From assembly GCF_016801025.1 (NCBI RefSeq), contig NZ_CP068983.1:310001-374000 (forward strand): DNA of 64,000 nucleotides, given 5' to 3'. Source of the DNA: Paradevosia shaoguanensis (lineage in GTDB: Bacteria > Pseudomonadota > Alphaproteobacteria > Rhizobiales > Devosiaceae). A program made the translations under genes and the position numbers. This document shows, piece after piece, positions 51,724-58,869 of this stretch. The notes under the pieces are model-generated. The model worked only from the letters and a program-made list of their open reading frames with translations, was not told the origin of the DNA and ran no database searches. How positions within the stretch are numbered: position 1 is the first letter of the stretch; each line of letters starts with the position of its first letter.

Positions 51724-52272
51724 CTATGCCCCCCGGCTCCCCCGCCGCACAGCCCGCAAGAGCATCGCCCCCACCTCAGCCTCCGCGCCCACAAAGCTGC
51801 GCGCGTCGCTCGCGGTCACGTTGAACGTCACGTTCACCCCGCTCCCCCCGCCGGCAACACCCAGCCGGCCATCCGGCCCACGCATCAGCGGCATCACCGC
51901 TTCCGCGCCCGCTTCGCCGGCCACGCCCAGCCCGCGCCCCAGCGGAAAGTAGCTCGGCGTCGCGATCACCCCGCCCTTGGCGAAAGGCGTCACGCCCTGC
52001 ACCACGGGGTTGGTCGCCGCAAACACGTTTTCCACCAGCCCCGAAACTAGGTTGCCCAGCGGCTTCAGCGCCGCTCGCAGAGCGATATCGGCGAAGCTGC
52101 GGGCGATGTCGCCCAGGAGGCCGTTGAGCGACCTGCCGTCGGTGATCGCGCCTCGGAAGGCGTTGCTCAGCGACCGCGCCACGCCATCGGCCAGCGTGCC
52201 GATGCGTTCGAGCTCGCCCGAAACCCCGTCCAGTTCGCCCCGGAATCCATCGGGAAACAGCGTGTCAGCCAT
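51724..52272 (-). CDS. GTA gp11-like tape-measure protein
   Basis: A 182-residue protein with an N-terminal helical region (LDGVSGELERIGTLADGVAR), a hydrophobic helix (ALKPLGNLVSGLVENVFAAT), and the tape-measure family signature FAKGGVIATPSYFPLG ... GEAGAEAVMPLMRGPDGRLG. This is short for phage tape measures, as in RcGTA, and predicts a short tail. It overlaps gp10.1 by 8 nt. Confidence 0.85.
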   Translation of the reverse strand: MADTLFPDGFRGELDGVSGELERIGTLADGVARSLSNAFRGAITDGRSLNGLLGDIARSFADIALRAALKPLGNLVSGLVENVFAATNPVVQGVTPFAKGGVIATPSYFPLGRGLGVAGEAGAEAVMPLMRGPDGRLGVAGGGSGVNVTFNVTASDARSFVGAEAEVGAMLLRAVRRGSRGA

Positions 52273-52459
52273 TGCGTCCTCCGTCGGGAAATGCCCGCAT
52301 CAATTCGTCCAGCCGTGCCCGCGGCGGAGCGGCCCTGCCGCTCGCGGCGCCAAAGGCAGCCGCCAGTTCGCGCGGGGTCAGGCCCCAGAAATCGCGCGAG
52401 GAAAGCCGCATCACGCCGAAGCCCATCTGCATGGCCGCGTCCCAGGGAAACGGCGTCAT
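52265..52459 (-). CDS. GTA gp10.1-like tail assembly chaperone
   Basis: A 64-residue protein: MTPFPWDAAMQMGFGVMRLS then FWGLTPRELAAAFGA, the Phage_TAC_6 pattern found between gp10 and gp11 of GTAs. It assists tail assembly around the tape measure. Start ATG 52459 overlaps the gp10 stop by 4 nt. It is easy to miss because a longer frame covers it. Confidence 0.82.
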   Translation of the reverse strand: MTPFPWDAAMQMGFGVMRLSSRDFWGLTPRELAAAFGAASGRAAPPRARLDELMRAFPDGGRNG

Positions 52460-52773
52460 TGCTCCGCCTCGCCGAACGTCGCCTTGAGCAGACGCGCCGC
52501 CACTTCGGCCGCTCCCTTGAGCCCGCCTTCGATCGCCATGCGCGCCAGGTCGTCGTCGGAAATCGCGTTGCCCGCGCCCCGCAGTCCTGCCCCGATGATC
52601 GCCGTCAGGTCGCGCGCCGAAATCCTGCCGCCGGCAAAGCGTTCCGAGAGCCCCACAAGGTCTCCCGCCTGCAGCCGCGCCTCGAGTTCGGCCAGCGCCC
52701 CGAGCGTGAGGCACAGCACCCGCGCCTCGCCCCCGATCATCGCCTCGATCTCACCCCTTTGCGGATTGGCCAT
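52456..52773 (-). CDS. GTA gp10-like tail assembly chaperone
   Basis: A 105-residue soluble protein of the GTA gp10 (Phage_TAC_11) family: MANPQRGEIEAMIGGEARVL, LTLGALAELEARL and RDLTAIIGAGLRGAG. The N-terminal beta part and C-terminal helices fit a small tail chaperone that works with gp10.1. It is 11 nt downstream of gp9 and overlaps gp10.1 by 4 nt. Confidence 0.82.
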   Translation of the reverse strand: MANPQRGEIEAMIGGEARVLCLTLGALAELEARLQAGDLVGLSERFAGGRISARDLTAIIGAGLRGAGNAISDDDLARMAIEGGLKGAAEVAARLLKATFGEAEQ

Positions 52774-52784
52774 TGCGTGTCTCC

Positions 52785-53201
52785 TCAGCTGGCAGCGGTG
52801 AAGGTCAGCGCCCCGGCGCTTTCCAGCGCCAGGTCGAAGGTCACTTCGCCTGCATGGTCGCCCTTGAATTCGAGCGCCGTGATCTGGAACGGCCCGGCCA
52901 CCACGCCGAAATCGGGCAGGATGAGCTGCCAGTCCCGGATCGTGCCGCCGAAGAACAGCGACCGGATTGCCTCGTCGGAGGCCTGGTCCTTGAAGATTCC
53001 GGCGCCCGAGACCGATGCGCGCTTGACGCCGGCCCCGGCCAGCAGCTCGCGCCAGCGGCCGGCGCTTTCGGCGTCGGTGATGTCGATGGCCGCCGCGTTG
53101 AAGGCGAGGCTGCGCGTGCGCAATCCCGCCACCGTGAGAAAACTGCCCGATCCCGTGGAATCGAGCTTCAACAGCATGTCCTTGCCGCTCTGGGCTGCCA
53201 T
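52785..53201 (-). CDS. GTA gp9-like major tail tube protein (TP901-1 family)
   Basis: A 138-residue tail tube subunit: AAQSGKDMLLKLDSTGSGSF, VAGLRTRSLAFNAAAIDITD, AESAGRWRELLAGAGVKRAS and a C-terminal beta strand series. This is the TP901-1 major tail protein pattern that stacks as rings. It follows gp8 after 9 nt. Confidence 0.9.
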   Translation of the reverse strand: MAAQSGKDMLLKLDSTGSGSFLTVAGLRTRSLAFNAAAIDITDAESAGRWRELLAGAGVKRASVSGAGIFKDQASDEAIRSLFFGGTIRDWQLILPDFGVVAGPFQITALEFKGDHAGEVTFDLALESAGALTFTAAS

Positions 53202-53210
53202 GAGGCGCTC

Positions 53211-53621
53211 CTAAAGTGTGGGTTCCGTATGAAAGCGAAGCGCCAGGGCCGCCCGCGCCTTGCCCGTATCCTTGTCGATGGCCGTCTCGGTGCCTTCGTG
53301 CCGGCGGTGCGTCACGGTCAGTTCCGCATCGTCGAGATCGGCCTCGAACGCCACCGCCGCCAGCCGCTCGGCAATGGCCAGCGCGCCCTTTCGCGAGGGG
53401 TCAGCGTGCCAGACATGCAGCACCAGCCGATGCTCGTTGCCCGGCATCAGGTCGCCATCGCGCGGCCGCATATCGTGCCGCGCCACCACGACGTAACTGC
53501 CCGCGCCCCCGAGCGGTGGCGCATCGAAAATCGCGTTGGCCCCTATCAGCGCCATCAAAGCCGCATCCGCGCGAAACGCCGTCACCAGCGCCGCCTGGAG
53601 GGAAACGATGGGATGGGTCAT
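53211..53621 (-). CDS. GTA gp8-like tail terminator (DUF3168)
   Basis: A 136-residue protein of DUF3168 type: HPIVSLQAALVTAFRADAAL, ALIGANAIFDAPP and HVWHADPSRKGALAIAERLA. It forms the ring that closes the tail tube and joins it to the head. I start at ATG 53621 because MTHPI is the family-typical beginning; GGGGGT is upstream. A 109-bp gap with a hairpin repeat separates it from gp7. Confidence 0.85.
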   Translation of the reverse strand: MTHPIVSLQAALVTAFRADAALMALIGANAIFDAPPLGGAGSYVVVARHDMRPRDGDLMPGNEHRLVLHVWHADPSRKGALAIAERLAAVAFEADLDDAELTVTHRRHEGTETAIDKDTGKARAALALRFHTEPTL

Positions 53622-53670
53622 GGAACACCCCCGCAAGGAGGGAGCGTACCGGTCCGATCGCGCCTCGACG

Positions 53671-53710
53671 TCTCCCTCCCCCTTGCGGGGAGGGGACAGG
53701 GGTGGGGGTA
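53671..53710. repeat. Short GC-rich hairpin repeat (gp8/gp7 gap)
   Basis: CTCCCTCCCCCTTGCGGGGA followed by GGGGACAGGGGTGGGGG, an inverted copy relative to the one at 7481. It fills most of the gap between gp7 and gp8. Confidence 0.75.
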
Positions 53711-53730
53711 GGCCTCAAACACCGCCCCCC

Positions 53731-54072
53731 TCATCCCGTCACCGCACTTTCCGCGCACGAGCAGCTCAGATACGCCCGCCGCCCGTTGATATCTCCCGCC
53801 GTCACCACCTCCAGCCGCCGCCCGCGATAGACCACGCGATCCCCCGGCTTCACGTCCGGGCGGAAACGCATCACCACGCTGTGGCTCACCGTCACGCCGC
53901 GCCCGTCGGCGCCCACGCCCTGCCGACCTGAAAGCGGACGCACCCGCGACCAGACCGTGGCGATCGGCACGAAGAGCGTGGCATGGCCGCCCTCGGGTTC
54001 CCCCGTCATCTCGCGCCGCAATATCTGCACGCGGTCGGTCAGCGTGCCCAATGCCGGAATGTGCTCGCTCAT
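53731..54072 (-). CDS. GTA gp7-like head-tail connector (head closure)
   Basis: A 113-residue small beta-barrel protein: LGTLTDRVQILRREMT, FVPIATVWSRVRPLSGRQGV, and VMRFRPDVKPGDRVVYRGRR, the pattern of the phage head-tail joining (head closure) family. It sits under the connector ring. Start overlaps the gp6 stop by 4 nt. Confidence 0.85.
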   Translation of the reverse strand: MSEHIPALGTLTDRVQILRREMTGEPEGGHATLFVPIATVWSRVRPLSGRQGVGADGRGVTVSHSVVMRFRPDVKPGDRVVYRGRRLEVVTAGDINGRRAYLSCSCAESAVTG

Positions 54073-54635
54073 AGCCGCACGCTCCGATAAGGCGCGATCA
54101 CGCGATCGAAGCCGGATGGCACCACCGCGCCCGAGCCCGCCACGATCACCGCGTCGCGGTGCTCGAACCAGTAGCCGACCAGCGCCAGCAGCGCCTGCCG
54201 CAGATCCGCCGGCACGTTCGAAGCCGCCTCGCCGAACCCGGCACGGTAATCGACCTCGATACCCTGCCGCTCGCGCAGCACCGGCATGCCGGCGACGTTG
54301 AGCGGCAAGAGCAGCCTGCCGTTCTCCGGCCAGAACTGGGCCACCGGAATCTCGTGTCCGATCCCATCGCCGTCATAGGCGGTGATCTTCGTGACGCTCA
54401 TCAGCGGCGTCACCGGCAGCCTGACGCTGCGGTCGGGCGGCCAGGCGTCGAGCACCACGCGCCAGTCCTGCGCCATCAGCGCGCGGCCGGTAATGCCCTC
54501 GACATGCAGGCGCGCCGCGGTGATGAGCGTTGAGACCAGCCCATCCTCGGCGCTGTCGTCGAGCCTGAGGAAAGCCTTGGCCTCCACAAGCGTCACCGGC
54601 TCCTGCGCCGGTCCGGCGAGAAGGTAAGACGTCAT
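54069..54635 (-). CDS. GTA gp6-like head-tail connector (adaptor)
   Basis: A 188-residue mainly helical protein: PVTLVEAKAFLRLDDSAEDG, LVSTLITAARLHVEGITGRA, and VPADLRQALLALVGYWFEHR, typical of the phage gp6/gp15-like adaptor family that binds below the portal. Start is ATG 54635 with AAGGA upstream; the frame upstream crosses repeat DNA. Overlaps gp7 by 4 nt. Confidence 0.87.
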   Translation of the reverse strand: MTSYLLAGPAQEPVTLVEAKAFLRLDDSAEDGLVSTLITAARLHVEGITGRALMAQDWRVVLDAWPPDRSVRLPVTPLMSVTKITAYDGDGIGHEIPVAQFWPENGRLLLPLNVAGMPVLRERQGIEVDYRAGFGEAASNVPADLRQALLALVGYWFEHRDAVIVAGSGAVVPSGFDRVIAPYRSVRL

Positions 54636-54679
54636 TTCGTTGGTCCTTGTTGATTTCGAGCACGCTGCCGCGGCTCCGT

Positions 54680-54714
54680 CCTCCCTCCCCTTGCGGGGAG
54701 GGTCGGGGTGGGGG
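54680..54714. repeat. Short GC-rich hairpin repeat (gp6/gp5 gap)
   Basis: CCTCCCTCCCCTTGCGGGGA with GGGTCGGGGTGGGGG. First of two repeats in the 270-bp gap between capsid and gp6. Confidence 0.72.
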
Positions 54715-54780
54715 CGAGCCCCAGGGTCCGTACTCCATTGCACCGGTAGATGAGGTTGCGATGGTCGCCCCACCCACCGG

Positions 54781-54867
54781 ACTTCCCCGGACTTGATCCG
54801 GGGCCCATTGCCATCCTCCACTCGAGTGGAGAAACCCGTGGGCCCCCGGCTCTGCGGCCGGGGAAGT
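54781..54867 (-). repeat. Long inverted-end repeat, copy C (gp6/gp5 gap)
   Basis: An 87-bp core with ends ACTTCCCCGG (54781-54790) and CCGGGGAAGT (54858-54867), inner hairpins CCCCGGACTTGATCCGGGG and GGCCCCCGGCTCTGCGGCC, and a central ACTCGAGT. It runs opposite to copies A and B. It sits 39 nt downstream of the capsid gene. Confidence 0.8.
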
Positions 54868-54905
54868 TCAGTGGTTGTGACGGTGTCGGAGAGCGCTTGC
54901 GCCGC

Positions 54906-56126
54906 TTAGCTCGCCGCGAACTTGAGCAGCTTGATCGCGTCGTAGTCGGCCACGCCACCGCCCACGCGCTTGGTCGTGTAGAACAGCACGTAGGGCTTGG
55001 CCGAGAACGGGTCGCGCAGCACGTTGACGCCCTGGCGGTCCACGATCAGGTAGCCGCGGCGGAAGTCGCCGAAGGCGATGGGCGTGGTGCCCGCGCCGAT
55101 ATTGGGCATGTCCTCGGCCTCGACCAGGTTGAAGCCCAGGAGCGTGGCATTGGCGCCCGGCGCCGTCGCCGGCTGCCAGAGGTAGTTGCCCTCGGTATCC
55201 TTGAGCTTGCGGATCGCGCCCTGCGTGCGCCGGTTCATCACCCAGCTCGCATTCTGGCGGTAGCCGGCCTTGAGTGCATAGACGAGGTCGATGAGCACGT
55301 CGGACTGGTCCGCGCTCGGGAAATCGCCCGAGACGCCGGTCGCGAGGTACCCGAGCTTGCCCCAGGCCCAGCTGCTTTCAGCCACCAGCGTCGAGTGCAG
55401 GAAGCCGGTCGGCTTCTTGTCGCCGTCGCCATTGATGAAGGCTGCCGTTTCCTGTTCGGCGAAAGCCGCGTTCACCTCGTCGGCGATCCACTGACCCACA
55501 TCCACCGCCGCATCGTCGAGGAAGCTCGCGGTGGCGGCCGGCATGGCGTAGAGCTCCATGGCCGGATAGCTGATGGCATCGATGGTCTGGCTGGCCGTCT
55601 GTGGACGTGCGTCCTTCTCACCCACCCAGCCCGTCGCCGGGCCGGAGATCGAGATCGGGCGCTTGTAGACGGCCGAAGAGACCTGGCGCACACCGGCGAT
55701 CGAACGGATCGGCGAGATCTCGGTCAGGCGACGCGTGATCTCCGCCTCGGTCTCGCCCGGCACCACGTAGCCGCCATCGGAATTGGTGCCGATGGACAGC
55801 GACTTCTCCTCGCCGCGCTTCACGTAGGCCGAGAAGGCCTCCTTGTATTCGTCGCCCGCTTCGCTGCGCCCACCTTCGAGCGCCGGGCGGGCGCGATCCA
55901 GCGCCGTCCGGTCCATGGCCGCCTTGTAGCCGTCGAGCGCGGCGTTGATGCGCTCCAGCTTTTCCTCGGTCAGCGGATCGGTTGCGCCGCGCTTTTCGAG
56001 GCGCTCCAGGCGCGCGTCGTTGTCCTGCTTGAACGTCTCGAAGGCGTTCATCAGCTGGAAGAGAGCAGTATTGTCACTGCCCGCTCCGGCCTTGATTTCA
56101 AGGCCGTCGGTCACCGTCTCGGTCAT
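54906..56126 (-). CDS. GTA gp5-like major capsid protein (HK97 fold)
   Basis: A 406-residue capsid subunit. The first 110 or so residues form a helical scaffolding-like segment (FQLMNAFETFKQDNDARLER) removed by the prohead protease, as in HK97. The HK97 fold follows: YVVPGETEAEITRRLTEISP, ASFLDDAAVDVGQWIADEV, AFAEQETAAFINGDGDKKPT, and the C-terminal IAFGDFRRGYLIVDRQGVNV. AAGGAAG precedes ATG 56126; the upstream continuation of the frame is not used. It is flanked by gp4 (10 nt) and a repeat-filled gap before gp6. Confidence 0.93.
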   Translation of the reverse strand: MTETVTDGLEIKAGAGSDNTALFQLMNAFETFKQDNDARLERLEKRGATDPLTEEKLERINAALDGYKAAMDRTALDRARPALEGGRSEAGDEYKEAFSAYVKRGEEKSLSIGTNSDGGYVVPGETEAEITRRLTEISPIRSIAGVRQVSSAVYKRPISISGPATGWVGEKDARPQTASQTIDAISYPAMELYAMPAATASFLDDAAVDVGQWIADEVNAAFAEQETAAFINGDGDKKPTGFLHSTLVAESSWAWGKLGYLATGVSGDFPSADQSDVLIDLVYALKAGYRQNASWVMNRRTQGAIRKLKDTEGNYLWQPATAPGANATLLGFNLVEAEDMPNIGAGTTPIAFGDFRRGYLIVDRQGVNVLRDPFSAKPYVLFYTTKRVGGGVADYDAIKLLKFAAS

Positions 56127-56136
56127 GAGAGCTTCC

Positions 56137-56631
56137 TTATTGGGAGGTTTTGAGAAGTGAAATCGTCTGCTGCAGCGCGCGCTGCAGGCGGTTTTCGGAG
56201 GGCACGCCGGCAATGCGGGCGCCTTCCATCATCGGGAAGCTCACGATCGAGATTTCCCAAAGGTCGACCTGCCAGAGCCTGCGATGCCCCGACTTGGCCT
56301 CGCGTGTGGCCCGCACCGTGCGAAAGCCGATGGAGAGCCCATCGATGGCCCCGCGCTCGATAAGCCTGCGCAGCGCATCGGCGCGCGGCACGCCCGGCAC
56401 CAGGCGCCCCTCGACCCAGAGGCCGAAGCCGTCCTCCACCACGCGCTCCCAGGTGCCCACCGGCTCCTTGGGGTCGTGCTGGAACAGCATGCGGATGCGC
56501 TCGGCCCCGCGCCGGGCAAGGGTCCGGGCAAAGGCACCGGGCATCACCACGTCGCCCCCGCCATCCACCTGCGAAAACACGCTGGCATAGCCGGCGAACC
56601 GCCCCGTCTCGTCGATCGGAATGCCGCTCAC
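56137..56631 (-). CDS. GTA gp4-like prohead protease (HK97 U35 family)
   Basis: A 164-residue serine protease that trims the capsid scaffold. It has GRFAGYASVFSQVDGGGDVV, the catalytic His in MLFQHDPKEPVGTWERV, the Ser in AIDGLSIGFRTV, and WEISIVSFPM. Size and motifs match the U35/S78 group. It overlaps the 42-residue ORF upstream by 4 nt and is 10 nt before the capsid gene. Confidence 0.9.
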   Translation of the reverse strand: MSGIPIDETGRFAGYASVFSQVDGGGDVVMPGAFARTLARRGAERIRMLFQHDPKEPVGTWERVVEDGFGLWVEGRLVPGVPRADALRRLIERGAIDGLSIGFRTVRATREAKSGHRRLWQVDLWEISIVSFPMMEGARIAGVPSENRLQRALQQTISLLKTSQ

Positions 56632-56756
56632 CGCTTGTCCCCCTTGCCGCCCGCTGGCTGGCCCTGCCCGGCCTTGACGCCCGCCAGCGTCCCCGCCAGG
56701 TTCCAGGCAAACTGCCGGAAAACCTGGTTGGCTTCGGGCTTGTTCTTCTGCGCCAT
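56628..56756 (-). CDS. Small GTA-linked protein of 42 residues
   Basis: MAQKNKPEANQVFRQFAWNL then AGTLAGVKAGQGQPAGGKGD and KR. It has one amphipathic helix and a basic Gly-rich tail. Both ends overlap neighbouring genes (1 nt with the 63-residue gene as TGATG, 4 nt with gp4 as ATGA), and AAAGGACGA lies before the start, so translation looks real. No function is known to me. Confidence 0.65.
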   Translation of the reverse strand: MAQKNKPEANQVFRQFAWNLAGTLAGVKAGQGQPAGGKGDKR

Positions 56757-56947
56757 CACTCGTCCTTTCGCCTGAACAGCTGATTGATCGTGGCGATCTC
56801 GTGCACGAAGTCGTTGAACCGCTTGTTCGCCGCCGCCAGCTCCCGCAACGCCCAGACGAGCAGCGTCGAACTCATCGTCGCCCATAGGAACAGCGCCAGA
56901 TGCGCCAGATCGCCCCGCGCAATGACGGTGCGCGTGAGTTCATCCAT
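56756..56947 (-). CDS. Small GTA-linked membrane protein of 63 residues (gp3.5 position)
   Basis: A 63-residue protein with a short acidic lead (MDELTRTVIARGD), one hydrophobic helix (LAHLALFLWATMSSTLLVWA) and a polar helical tail (LRELAAANKRFNDFVHEIAT). It sits between portal and prohead protease, where RcGTA encodes the small gene 3.5. AAGGAGA precedes the ATG. A role in assembly at the membrane or in release is possible but not shown. Confidence 0.68.
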   Translation of the reverse strand: MDELTRTVIARGDLAHLALFLWATMSSTLLVWALRELAAANKRFNDFVHEIATINQLFRRKDE

Positions 56948-56993
56948 GATGTCTCCTTGCCAAAGACGGGTTGTGAGGGCCCCTCATCCCTCC

Positions 56994-57099
56994 CCACCAC
57001 CGTACTTCCCCGGCCGCAGAGCCGGGGCCTATTGCACCCCTCCACCTGAGTGGCGCATCCGTGGGCCCCGGGTCTCCGCCCGGGGAAGTACGGTGGTGG
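56994..57099 (-). repeat. Long inverted-end repeat, complete copy D (gp3/gp3.5 gap)
   Basis: A 106-bp element with 20-bp perfect inverted ends (CCACCACCGTACTTCCCCGG at 56994-57013; its complement at 57080-57099), inner hairpins CCCCGGCCGCAGAGCCGGGG and CCCCGGGTCTCCGCCCGGGG, and centre CACCTGAGTGGCGCATCCGT. It matches copy B when reversed, but its outermost bases differ from those of B on both sides while remaining complementary. Confidence 0.85.
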
Positions 57100-57116
57100 T
57101 TGCGATTTCCGCGCCC

Positions 57117-58271
57117 TCAAACCCCCAACAACTCCCGCTTCTCCTCATCACTGAGGAACGAAGCCGCCCCCACGCGCTCCCACATGGCCGCGCGATCCTC
57201 CGCCAGCGCATCCACCGCATCGAAATCGGGCACCAAAGTCGCCCCACCGAAAGCCGGCGCCAGCCAGTAACTCAGGTCATCGGCCACCCGCCGCACCAGC
57301 GGCATCACCGTCTGCCGCCACAGCGCGCGGTTGGCCTCGACCATGTTGGAATAGGTATTGTCGCCCGGCAGCCCCAGCAACATCGGCGGCACGCCGAAGG
57401 CCAGCGCGATATCGCGCGCCGCTCCATGCCGTGCCTCGATGAAATCCATGTCGCGCGGAGAAAGCGCGATGGTCTTCCAGTCGAGCCCGCCTTCGAGCAC
57501 CATCGGCCGGCCGGCATTCATCGCCCCTGCGAAATGCTCCTCCAGCTCCGTCTTCAACCGGTCGAACTGGTCAGGCGAAAGGTTGCCCTCGCCCATCGAA
57601 TAGACCAGCGCCCCCGAGGGTCGCGCCGCGTTGTCGAGCAGCGACTTGTTCCACTGCGCCGAGGCATTGTGGATATCGAGGCTCTGCTGCGCCGCCTCGA
57701 GCGGAGCCATACCGTAATGGTCGTCGAGCGGATGGAAGAGCGCCATGTGCAGCACTTTCGGCACCGGCGCCGGCTCCTGGCTCAGCTGCCGGGTCCGTCC
57801 ACCCACCGAATAGGCATAGGCCGCCGGCCAGCCATCCTTGCCCGCCACCACCTTCATCCGGTCCGGCCGCAGGCAGAAGAGCCCGCGCACCTGGCCTTCG
57901 ACGATCGCCGCCTCGAGATATGCATTGCCCGCCGTCTGCAGGTAGGCATAGACCGCCTCGAGCAGTTCGCTGCCCGATTGGCGCGGATTGGGGCGGCGGA
58001 GCAGCGTCACCACCGGATGATCGCTCGTGCGCCGGCCGTTTTCCTCGACCACGAGCGGCACCGAATTGGCAGCTTCCGCCACCATGCGCACGCAGCGATA
58101 GACCACCGGGTTCTTGGCGAAGCCTTCATTGGCCAGGCTCACGAAGCCACGCTTGGTCCAGTTCGCCTCGCCCAGTTGCGCCAGCGAAAACAATGCCTGC
58201 GGTCCGCTCGACTTGCGTTCGGCAGGCGCGTTCAATCGCCCGCCGGCAAGGCGGGTGAGCCAGTTGGCCAT
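57117..58271 (-). CDS. GTA gp3-like portal protein (HK97 family)
   Basis: A 384-residue portal subunit: KNPVVYRCVRMVAEAANSVP, HPVVTLLRRPNPRQSGSELL, YLQTAGNAYLEAAIVEGQVR, MALFHPLDDHYGMAPLEAAQ, and FGVPPMLLGLPGDNTYSNMV, the HK97 portal signature order. It forms the ring through which DNA enters the head. I prefer ATG 58271, since AGGGA lies about 8 nt from it; ATG 58277 is too close to that site. It is cut off from the terminase gene by the VOC insertion. Confidence 0.92.
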   Translation of the reverse strand: MANWLTRLAGGRLNAPAERKSSGPQALFSLAQLGEANWTKRGFVSLANEGFAKNPVVYRCVRMVAEAANSVPLVVEENGRRTSDHPVVTLLRRPNPRQSGSELLEAVYAYLQTAGNAYLEAAIVEGQVRGLFCLRPDRMKVVAGKDGWPAAYAYSVGGRTRQLSQEPAPVPKVLHMALFHPLDDHYGMAPLEAAQQSLDIHNASAQWNKSLLDNAARPSGALVYSMGEGNLSPDQFDRLKTELEEHFAGAMNAGRPMVLEGGLDWKTIALSPRDMDFIEARHGAARDIALAFGVPPMLLGLPGDNTYSNMVEANRALWRQTVMPLVRRVADDLSYWLAPAFGGATLVPDFDAVDALAEDRAAMWERVGAASFLSDEEKRELLGV

Positions 58272-58337
58272 GTTCATATCCCTGATTCAGACTAGAAAGA
58301 GCAGATCGGCCACGTGGACCTTCCGCAAAGGACGTCA

Positions 58338-58703
58338 ATGACACTTCTCGCCATCGACCATATCCAGCTCGCCATGCCGCCCGGCCGCGAGCCCGAGGCA
58401 CGCGCCTTCTATTCAGGCATTCTCGGCCTCTCCGAAGTAGCCAAGCCCGAAAACCTCGCCAAACGCGGCGGCGCCTGGTTCGCCAACGGCGACCTCAAGG
58501 TCCACCTGGGCGTCGAACAGAACTTCGTCCCCGCCCGCAAGGCCCACCCCGCCTTCCGCGTGGCGAACCTGCCGGCCTTGGTCGAGCATCTCAAGGCCTC
58601 CGGCGTCGACGTCACCACCGACGAACCACTCCCCGGCTACGACCGCGTCTACATCGCCGACCCGTTCGGCAACCGCATCGAGCTGTTGCAGCCGGCGGAG
58701 TGA
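58338..58703 (+). CDS. VOC/glyoxalase-fold protein inserted in the GTA cluster
   Basis: A 121-residue VOC superfamily protein: LLAIDHIQLAMPPGREPEAR, FYSGILGLSEV, and the second-half DPFGNRIELLQPAE with the metal-ligand Glu. LKVHLGVEQNF is the central strand. It is the only plus-strand gene within the GTA cluster, between portal and large terminase. AAAGGA (58328-58333) lies 4 nt before ATG 58338. It is not related to the VOC gene at 4140 beyond the fold. The substrate is unknown and a GTA role is unlikely. Confidence 0.82.
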   Translation: MTLLAIDHIQLAMPPGREPEARAFYSGILGLSEVAKPENLAKRGGAWFANGDLKVHLGVEQNFVPARKAHPAFRVANLPALVEHLKASGVDVTTDEPLPGYDRVYIADPFGNRIELLQPAE

Positions 58704-58725
58704 ACGGGGGATCGGGGGTGCGGCT

Positions 58726-58842
58726 CCCCCCTCCCATCCTCCCCCGCAAGGGGGGAGGTGCAGATCGTGCTTGTTGAGCGCTTCACACACCGGCAACTGG
58801 ATCGAAACACCTCCCCCCTTGCGGGGGAGGATGGGAGGGGGG
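58726..58842. repeat. 35-bp inverted repeat pair (terminase/VOC gap)
   Basis: Arms at 58726-58760 and 58808-58842 are exact complements over 35 bp (beginning CCCCCCTCCCATCCTCCCCC), separated by 47 bp of unrelated sequence. Each arm itself contains the CCCCGCAAGGGG hairpin. The whole unit lies between the stops of the VOC gene and the large terminase. Confidence 0.88.
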
Positions 58843-58869
58843 TGAGCCACAACCACCATACCCCCAACC

